Shown here: in pieces, positions 8,643-13,856 of the stretch
Numbering within the stretch: the stretch's first letter is position 1
Layout of the letters: every line of letters starts with the position of its first letter
Assembly: GCA_022615215.1 (NCBI GenBank)
Contig: JAKEHD010000215.1
Span: forward strand, 1-13,856
DNA: 13,856 nt
Direction of reading: 5' to 3'
Source of the DNA: Blastocatellia bacterium
GTDB taxonomy: Bacteria > Acidobacteriota > Blastocatellia > UBA7656
The notes under the pieces: model-generated
What the model was told of the DNA's origin: nothing
Database searches by the model: none
Seen by the model: only the letters and a program-made list of their open reading frames with translations
Translations under genes and position numbers: made by a program

Positions 8643-8738
8643 AACTCACCCGGCGAAGCAGGGCGGATTCTCCCTCCAACCGTCAACCGGGATGCGCGTC
8701 TAAACCAGCGACAGGTCATTTTAAGCGGGTCGATAACC

Positions 8739-10310
8739 ATGAGCGACATATCTCAACGCATAGGCAATCTTTCGCCGGAAAAGCTCGCCCTGCTCTCAAA
8801 GCTGCTGGCTGAAAAGAGCAAGGCGCAAACCGGCAACCAGGTAATCCCTCGAAGGACTCAGGAAAATCATTGTCCGCTCTCATTCGCTCAGGAGCGCCTA
8901 TGGTTCACAACACAGGTTGAGCCTGACAACCCTGTCTATAACATTCCAATCGCGCTGGAGATTAAAGGAGCAATAAATGTGGCTGCGCTTGAACAGAGCT
9001 TCAGCGAAATCATCAGACGCCACGAAGCTCTGCGTACGACCTTTACCATGATCGAGGACCAGCCCGTTCAGGTGATTGGCGGGGCCAGACCGTTCTCTCT
9101 GGCGATCTGCGATCTGAGCGAATTGCCGGAGTCCGAGCGCAGGGCTGAGGCAACGCGTCTTGCGACCGAGGCAGCGCAACGGTGTTTCGACCTCGCGCGC
9201 GGCCCTCTCTTGAGAGTCAGGCTGTTGCGCATGGCCGAGCATCACTACGTGATACTTTTCAGCACTCATCACATCGTTTGCGATGAATGGTCTATGGGCG
9301 TGCTGATTCAAGAGATGATCACTTTGTTGAAATTCTTCTCCGAGGGAAAGCAATCACCTCTTGCTGATCCGGCAATTCAGTATGCCGACTTCTCCGAATG
9401 GCAGCGGGAATGGCTTCAGGGTGAAGAATTCGAGCAGCACCTTTCTTACTGGAAAAAACAGTTGACCGATTTGCCCACTTTGGTTCTGCCTGCGGAGTAT
9501 CCGCGACCTCCTGTGCAAACTTTTCGCGGCGCGACGAAGCTTCTGCGCCTGGATGATGAGTTGCGCAATGAGGTCAAGGCGCTGAGCTTAGAGGAAGGGA
9601 CGACTCTGTTTATGACGCTGCTGGCCGCCTTCAAGGTTCTGCTTTACTGTTACAGCGGGCAGAGGGATATAGTAGTCGGGACCGACATCGCCAACCGTAG
9701 CAGGAGAGAGATGGAGGGTCTCATAGGTTTTTTCGCCAACCAGCTCGTGCTTAGAACGAACCTGTCGGGCAATCCGGCTTTTCGTGAATTCCTCAATCGA
9801 GTGCGCGCAATCACTCTGGACGCTTACGCACATCAGGACGTTCCATTTGAAAAAGTGGTGCGCGCGGTCAACCCTAAACGCGACCCCGGACGTACGCCGC
9901 TGTTTCAGGCGAAATTCGTCTTTCAGAACGCAGCATTCAGCAATCTGGAGGTGCCGGGCCTTAGCGTCGGTGGCTTTGAATTTGTAAATACAACCGCAAA
10001 GTTTGATTTGCTCTTTACAATGGGAGAGGCGGACCAGGGCCTGGTCGGTTCGCTTGAATACAGCAGCGAGCTATTCAGCAATAACACGATTGATCGGATG
10101 CTGAGACACTTCGAGGTTCTTCTGCGCTCGATTGCAAAGCGGCCCGACATGACTTTGGACGCCCTCAAAGAGTTGCTGCGCGAGATCGATGAGCGCGACC
10201 GAGCTATTAAAAGCGAAGAGTACGAACAGACTCGCAGCAAGCCTCGCCGGGATGCACGGCCGAAACCCATCGAAATTCCCTCATCTGATTTGAGTTGGAG
10301 CAACAAGTAG
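8739..10310 (+). CDS. Free-standing NRPS condensation domain protein with HHxxxDE motif
   Basis: A 523-residue protein made of one condensation domain and nothing else: no A, PCP or TE signatures. After a usual C-domain leader (LSPEKLALLSKLLAEK, residues 12-27) come CPLSFAQERLWF (C1), RHEALRTTF (C2), the active-site motif HHIVCDE at 9267-9287 (His177, His178, Asp182, Glu183), YADFSEWQ (C4), IGFFANQLVLRTNL (C5) and HQDVPFEKVV (C6). The second His and the Asp are kept, but the final Gly of HHxxxDG is Glu. The C-terminal 50 residues are charged, ending in an Arg/Lys/Pro-rich tail. Such proteins act in trans, joining an acyl or aminoacyl carrier to another carrier or to a free amine (VibH, and VioM in viomycin). 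The TauD-like hydroxylase gene follows after 19 bp, suggesting a joint task. Its partners are unknown. Confidence 0.95.
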   Translation: MSDISQRIGNLSPEKLALLSKLLAEKSKAQTGNQVIPRRTQENHCPLSFAQERLWFTTQVEPDNPVYNIPIALEIKGAINVAALEQSFSEIIRRHEALRTTFTMIEDQPVQVIGGARPFSLAICDLSELPESERRAEATRLATEAAQRCFDLARGPLLRVRLLRMAEHHYVILFSTHHIVCDEWSMGVLIQEMITLLKFFSEGKQSPLADPAIQYADFSEWQREWLQGEEFEQHLSYWKKQLTDLPTLVLPAEYPRPPVQTFRGATKLLRLDDELRNEVKALSLEEGTTLFMTLLAAFKVLLYCYSGQRDIVVGTDIANRSRREMEGLIGFFANQLVLRTNLSGNPAFREFLNRVRAITLDAYAHQDVPFEKVVRAVNPKRDPGRTPLFQAKFVFQNAAFSNLEVPGLSVGGFEFVNTTAKFDLLFTMGEADQGLVGSLEYSSELFSNNTIDRMLRHFEVLLRSIAKRPDMTLDALKELLREIDERDRAIKSEEYEQTRSKPRRDARPKPIEIPSSDLSWSNK

Positions 10311-10329
10311 CGGCTCGAAAGGTGATCGT

Positions 10330-11394
10330 ATGAAAGACGCGAATGAGCACAGTGCGGATTTTAAGAAGGACTGGATGTTCAAGCGGCAATCTGCCACGCC
10401 AAAAGCCCTGACCTTGACAGGTGAAGACTTTGTCAAAGTCGGCTTCCTGAACCCGGAACAATCGCTGCCTCTTGTCATCGAGCCTAGATTTAACGGGAGC
10501 AAACTTCACGCCTGGGCGAAAGAGAATCTCGAATTTATCGGGACAAGTCTGACCAGGCACGGAGGGATACTCTTTCGCGGATTTGACCTGAATGGCATGA
10601 GCGATTTTTCTCTATTCCTCGAAGCAGTCTCCATCGAGTTGATGGCATATATGGAAAGCGCAACTCCCCGCACCGAACTGAGTGAAAAGATTTATACTTC
10701 TACGGAATTTCCGCCGGGCCATGCTATCTCACTGCATAACGAATTGACCTATGTCACCGCCTGGCCCATGAAGATATGGTTCTTCTGTCTGCAACCGTCC
10801 GAGACTGGCGGAGAGACTCCGATAGCCGATGTGCGCAAGGTATTCAATCGAATCAGCCCGGCCATCAGGGACCGATTCATAAGAAAAGGCTGGATTCTAA
10901 TGAGGAATTTTAACGATGGGCTTGGATTATCCTGGCAGGCTTCCTATCACACAACCGACAGGGAAGCAGTCGAACGCTACTTCGTCAGCAACGATATTGA
11001 ATTTGAATGGAAAGAAGGCGAAAGGCTCAGGACCAGACAGGTCCGCCCCGCAGTGGCACGCCACCCGAAGACAGGCGAGATGGTATGGTTCAATCACGTG
11101 GCGTTCTGGAATGTGTCGGGGCTGGATAAGGGACTGAGTGAGGCCGTGCAGGCCATAATGAAAGAGGAAGATCTACCCTACAATACTTACTATGGCGACG
11201 GCCGCTCCGTCGAGCCTGAGGTGATAGAAGAGATTCGAGAGGCCTACAACCAGGAGACAGTGATTTTCAGATGGCAGGCAGGCGATCTCTTGATGCTGGA
11301 CAATATGCTTGTCGCGCATGGTAGGAATCCCTATACGGGAGAGCGGAGGATACTGGTCGCTATGGGCGAACCTTCGAGCGACCGGGGATTGTAG
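10330..11394 (+). CDS. SyrP-like TauD/TfdA-family Fe(II)/2-oxoglutarate hydroxylase
   Basis: A 354-residue TauD/TfdA-family oxygenase. Visible: the iron ligands His136 and Glu138 (LHNELTY), GGETPIADVRKVF after them, FNHVAFWN, and distal His330 in DNMLVAHGRNPYTGERR, with Arg339/Arg340 in position to bind 2-oxoglutarate. The wording and the HxE motif match the SyrP subgroup, which beta-hydroxylates amino acids while they are tethered to NRPS carrier domains (Asp in syringomycin; relatives work on other residues). Its location between a free C domain and an NRPS with a degenerate C domain fits carrier-bound hydroxylation. Visible candidate substrates are Asn (A1 of the first NRPS) and Gln (A domain of the second). 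It is clearly a different family branch from the VioC-like oxygenase at 5942, so two separate hydroxylations are expected. AAGGTGA 5 bases upstream supports the start. Confidence 0.93.
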   Translation: MKDANEHSADFKKDWMFKRQSATPKALTLTGEDFVKVGFLNPEQSLPLVIEPRFNGSKLHAWAKENLEFIGTSLTRHGGILFRGFDLNGMSDFSLFLEAVSIELMAYMESATPRTELSEKIYTSTEFPPGHAISLHNELTYVTAWPMKIWFFCLQPSETGGETPIADVRKVFNRISPAIRDRFIRKGWILMRNFNDGLGLSWQASYHTTDREAVERYFVSNDIEFEWKEGERLRTRQVRPAVARHPKTGEMVWFNHVAFWNVSGLDKGLSEAVQAIMKEEDLPYNTYYGDGRSVEPEVIEEIREAYNQETVIFRWQAGDLLMLDNMLVAHGRNPYTGERRILVAMGEPSSDRGL

Positions 11395-11415
11395 CTGTAG
11401 AGCTAAAGAGAGATC

Positions 11416-11422
11416 GAGAGGA
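11416..11422 (+). promoter_or_regulatory. Ribosome binding site pointing to a TTG start at 11430
   Basis: GAGAGGA ends 7 bases before TTG at 11430, the first start-type codon in the frame of the following NRPS after the stop at 11392-11394. No in-frame ATG or GTG lies between that stop and the C1 motif at about 11454. The ATG at 11422 is out of frame and meets TGA after three codons. Confidence 0.65.
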
Positions 11423-11429
11423 TGCGAAC

Positions 11430-13856
11430 TTGAGCAGGGAGACCATAACAGGTTATCGGCTTTCGCCGCAACAGGAACGCGTGTGGATGTTGGAGCAAGC
11501 AGATGGCGGCCGGGCGTATCGAGTTCAGTTTGCTGTGTTGATCGAAGGCGAACTCGACAGGGCCGTTTTGCGACAGGCGATTGAGAGCGTCGAGGCTGGT
11601 TGTGATATATTGCGAACCAATTTCGTTTCCACAGGCTGGATGGCTTTGCCGCTTCAGGTGATAGCCGGGCAGGCAAGACTTTCTGTAGCAGAATACGAAC
11701 TGAGCCATCAAGATAAACAACCGCCCGCAAGCATAGACTCTCTATTTCAAGAGGCTCGGGTTCGCCCGTTTCATCTCGAACGAGAGTCGCTTCTGCATAT
11801 TCAACTCATAGAGATGGCAGAGAGGAGACACATACTGCTTTTGAGTTTGCCCTCTCTTTGCGCGGACGCAGCAGGGGCGGAGAATCTCGTTCGTAAGGTA
11901 TGCCTTTCTTACGCCGCCCGCCTCGAAGGTAAGGAGAAGGATGATGGGGCGATTCCTTACATACATATATCCGAGTGGCTCCATGAATTGCTTGAGTCAG
12001 AGCAGGCAGAAGTAGGAAAAGATTACTGGCGAAAACAGAACGCCACTGCCTTCAGGCGCATCGAACTTCCTTTCGAAAAGCGGGGGCTTGATGCAACGAG
12101 TTTTGCCCCGGAACATCTGGCTTTCACTATGGATGCCGATTTTACAGCGTCCATAGTGGAAGCTGTTGGTGTGCAAAAGACTACCTTCGAAGCTTTTCTG
12201 CTCACGTGTTTACATGTTCTGTTATGGCGGCTCACGGGCGAGCCTGACACGGAGTCAGGTGTCTTGTTTGATGGCAGAACCGATGAAGAGTTGGAGGGCG
12301 TGATCGGCCTTCTGGCAAGGTATTTGCCGGTCAACCTTTTTGTCGACGGCGGCGCTCGCTTCGATCATCTATTGCCAGGAGTCTGCGAAATTCTTCGCCG
12401 GCATTACAGATGGCAAGAGTGCTTTTCTGCGGTCGAACCGGGCTTGAAAGAAAACGGCAGCAATCAGGCATTTGCTTCTATCTGTTTTGATTACAGCGAA
12501 CGTCCCACACAATATTGTGCATCAGGCGTTTCGTGGTCGATAGAGAAACGATACTCCTGCCTCGACCGTTTCAAGATGCGGCTCTCGTTTCTCAAACGGG
12601 CCGATCATCTGGTTTTCGACCTCTATTATGATTCGAATGTGATCGCTGCGAAAACCGCAAAGCGATTTGGCGAGAGCTTCATGGCTCTGCTTCGAAGCGC
12701 GAGCGCGGCCCCGCATTCGCTGGTCTGCCACCTGGAGGTGTTGGATGAGAGCCATCGCCATCGCTTACTGGTTGAGTTCAATCATACAAGAGAAGAATTT
12801 CCCACCGGCCAATGCGTTCATCACCTATTTGAACAGCAGGTGAAGCGCACGCCCGATAAAGCTGCCGTTGTGTTTGAAGGCGAGAAACTAACCTACTCGC
12901 AATTGAACGAGAAGGCCAATCGGCTTGCCAATCACCTGCTAAGGGCGGGAGTTGGTCCCGATACTCTGGTCGGAGTCTGCCTGGAGCGATCATTGGAAAT
13001 GGTGATCGCGATATTCGGCACACTGAAAGCGGGAGGCGCGTATGTGCCCCTTGACCCGGCCTATCCCAAAGACCGCCTTGCTCTGATGATTGAGGACTCA
13101 GGCGCAGCCGTCCTGCTGACTCAGTCGCACCTTGAGGAAGTCTGCTCCAATCACGTCGCTCAAGTCATCTGCATCGATAAAGATTGGAGAGAGATCGAAT
13201 CCCATAGCGGACTCGACCCATCCGCACGAGTTTCGGAAGACAACCTCGCTTATGTGATTTACACATCAGGTTCGACAGGAAGACCTAAAGGGGTGATGAT
13301 TCCTCATCGCGCGCTTGTCAACCACATGCTATGGATGCAGGCGAGGTTCCCCTTGACCGAGCAGGATGCCGTTATGCAGCGTACGCCCTTCAGTTTCGAC
13401 GCATCCGTTTGGGAGTTTTACGCTCCGCTGCTTGCCGGAGCGCGGCTGGTGATGGTCAGACCGGGAGATCATCAGGATAGTGCCTATATGGTCAAGCTCA
13501 TTCAGCAAGAGGACATCTCCTCGATTCAGATGGTGCCTTCACTTCTCGGAATATTCCTTGAAGAGCCTGAATTGGAGCGATGTGTCAGCCTCAAGCGAGT
13601 CTATAGCGGCGGCGAACAGCTATGGGCTGATATAAAGCATCGCCTGGCCGCACGCCTGAAAAGCGATCTCTGCAATCTGTATGGACCGACCGAAGCCTGT
13701 ATTCAGTCGACATTCTGGGTATGCGGGCCTGAAGACGATCACAGGAAGATTCCCATAGGCAAACCGATAAAGAATGTCAGAGTCTATGTGCTGGACCAGT
13801 ATCTTCAACCTGTGCCCGTTTACACAACAGGCGAAATCTATATATCTGGAGAGGGA
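11430..13856 (+). CDS. Nonribosomal peptide synthetase, 3'-truncated by window (degenerate C - A)
   Basis: 809 codons are visible and the frame is still open at the window end. A condensation-like domain begins at once (YRLSPQQERVWML, C1) and runs to about 12750. Its active-site motif at 11850-11870 reads PSLCADA where HHxxxDG is expected: both histidines and the glycine are gone, only the Asp remains, so normal peptide-bond formation is doubtful. An adenylation domain follows from about 12810: LTYSQLNEKANRLA, LKAGGAYVPLDPAYP, YTSGSTGRPKGV at 13260, FDASVWEFYAP, NLYGPTEACIQ, and it is cut at A6 (GEIYISGEG). The readable pocket is D-A-W-Q-Y-G-L-I-Q, close to the known Gln code DAWQFGLID (7 of 9). 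No in-frame ATG is available, so a TTG start is proposed. Placed 35 bp after the SyrP-like gene; the C-like domain could be a docking or interface domain for that hydroxylase rather than a condensation catalyst. Confidence 0.95.
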   Translation, partial: MSRETITGYRLSPQQERVWMLEQADGGRAYRVQFAVLIEGELDRAVLRQAIESVEAGCDILRTNFVSTGWMALPLQVIAGQARLSVAEYELSHQDKQPPASIDSLFQEARVRPFHLERESLLHIQLIEMAERRHILLLSLPSLCADAAGAENLVRKVCLSYAARLEGKEKDDGAIPYIHISEWLHELLESEQAEVGKDYWRKQNATAFRRIELPFEKRGLDATSFAPEHLAFTMDADFTASIVEAVGVQKTTFEAFLLTCLHVLLWRLTGEPDTESGVLFDGRTDEELEGVIGLLARYLPVNLFVDGGARFDHLLPGVCEILRRHYRWQECFSAVEPGLKENGSNQAFASICFDYSERPTQYCASGVSWSIEKRYSCLDRFKMRLSFLKRADHLVFDLYYDSNVIAAKTAKRFGESFMALLRSASAAPHSLVCHLEVLDESHRHRLLVEFNHTREEFPTGQCVHHLFEQQVKRTPDKAAVVFEGEKLTYSQLNEKANRLANHLLRAGVGPDTLVGVCLERSLEMVIAIFGTLKAGGAYVPLDPAYPKDRLALMIEDSGAAVLLTQSHLEEVCSNHVAQVICIDKDWREIESHSGLDPSARVSEDNLAYVIYTSGSTGRPKGVMIPHRALVNHMLWMQARFPLTEQDAVMQRTPFSFDASVWEFYAPLLAGARLVMVRPGDHQDSAYMVKLIQQEDISSIQMVPSLLGIFLEEPELERCVSLKRVYSGGEQLWADIKHRLAARLKSDLCNLYGPTEACIQSTFWVCGPEDDHRKIPIGKPIKNVRVYVLDQYLQPVPVYTTGEIYISGEG

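Noticed and set aside
8643..8738. Possible terminator hairpin (CCCGG at 8649-8653 and CCGGG at 8687-8691)
   Set aside because: The arms are only 5 bases with a loop of over 30 and no T-run follows, so it does not support a transcription stop.

Overview
The window is the interior of a nonribosomal peptide biosynthetic gene cluster. It holds seven genes, all on the + strand, with gaps of only about 19 to 96 bp, so they probably form one transcription unit. Both end genes are NRPS genes cut by the window edges, so the cluster continues on both sides. I see no transporter, regulator, thioesterase, tRNA, rRNA, CRISPR array or mobile element. By eye the base composition is slightly above 50% G+C with mixed third positions, unlike a high-GC Streptomyces. 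Domain wording resembles NRPSs of soil Gram-negative phyla such as Acidobacteriota or Cyanobacteria, but that is a weak inference.

Layout. (1) 1-4676: 3' part of an NRPS, A-PCP-C-A-PCP; the first A pocket reads as asparagine, the second has two acidic residues suited to a basic residue. (2) 4711-5853: PLP enzyme that strongly resembles VioD, the capreomycidine synthase. (3) 5942-6976: Fe(II)/2-oxoglutarate oxygenase of the VioC/OrfP/AsnO family. (4) 7017-8642: B12-type radical SAM enzyme of the PhpK family. (5) 8739-10310: free-standing condensation domain with an altered active-site motif. (6) 10330-11394: SyrP-like TauD-family hydroxylase. (7) 11430-13856: 5' part of a second NRPS, a condensation-like domain that has lost its catalytic histidine followed by an A domain with a glutamine-like pocket.

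How they may work together. Genes 2 and 3 are the two enzymes that in viomycin biosynthesis convert L-arginine to 3-hydroxyarginine and then to the cyclic guanidine amino acid capreomycidine. The second A domain of gene 1, directly upstream, is a plausible user of that residue. The SyrP-like enzyme would hydroxylate an amino acid on a carrier protein (Asn or Gln are the visible candidates), possibly recruited by one of the two unusual condensation-type domains next to it. The radical SAM enzyme would add a methyl group to an unactivated carbon or carry out a related radical step. The inferred product is a modified peptide with Asn, a capreomycidine-like residue and Gln, at least one further beta-hydroxylation and perhaps a C-methyl group. 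Known capreomycidine producers that I can recall are actinomycetes, so this looks like a separate setting for that chemistry.
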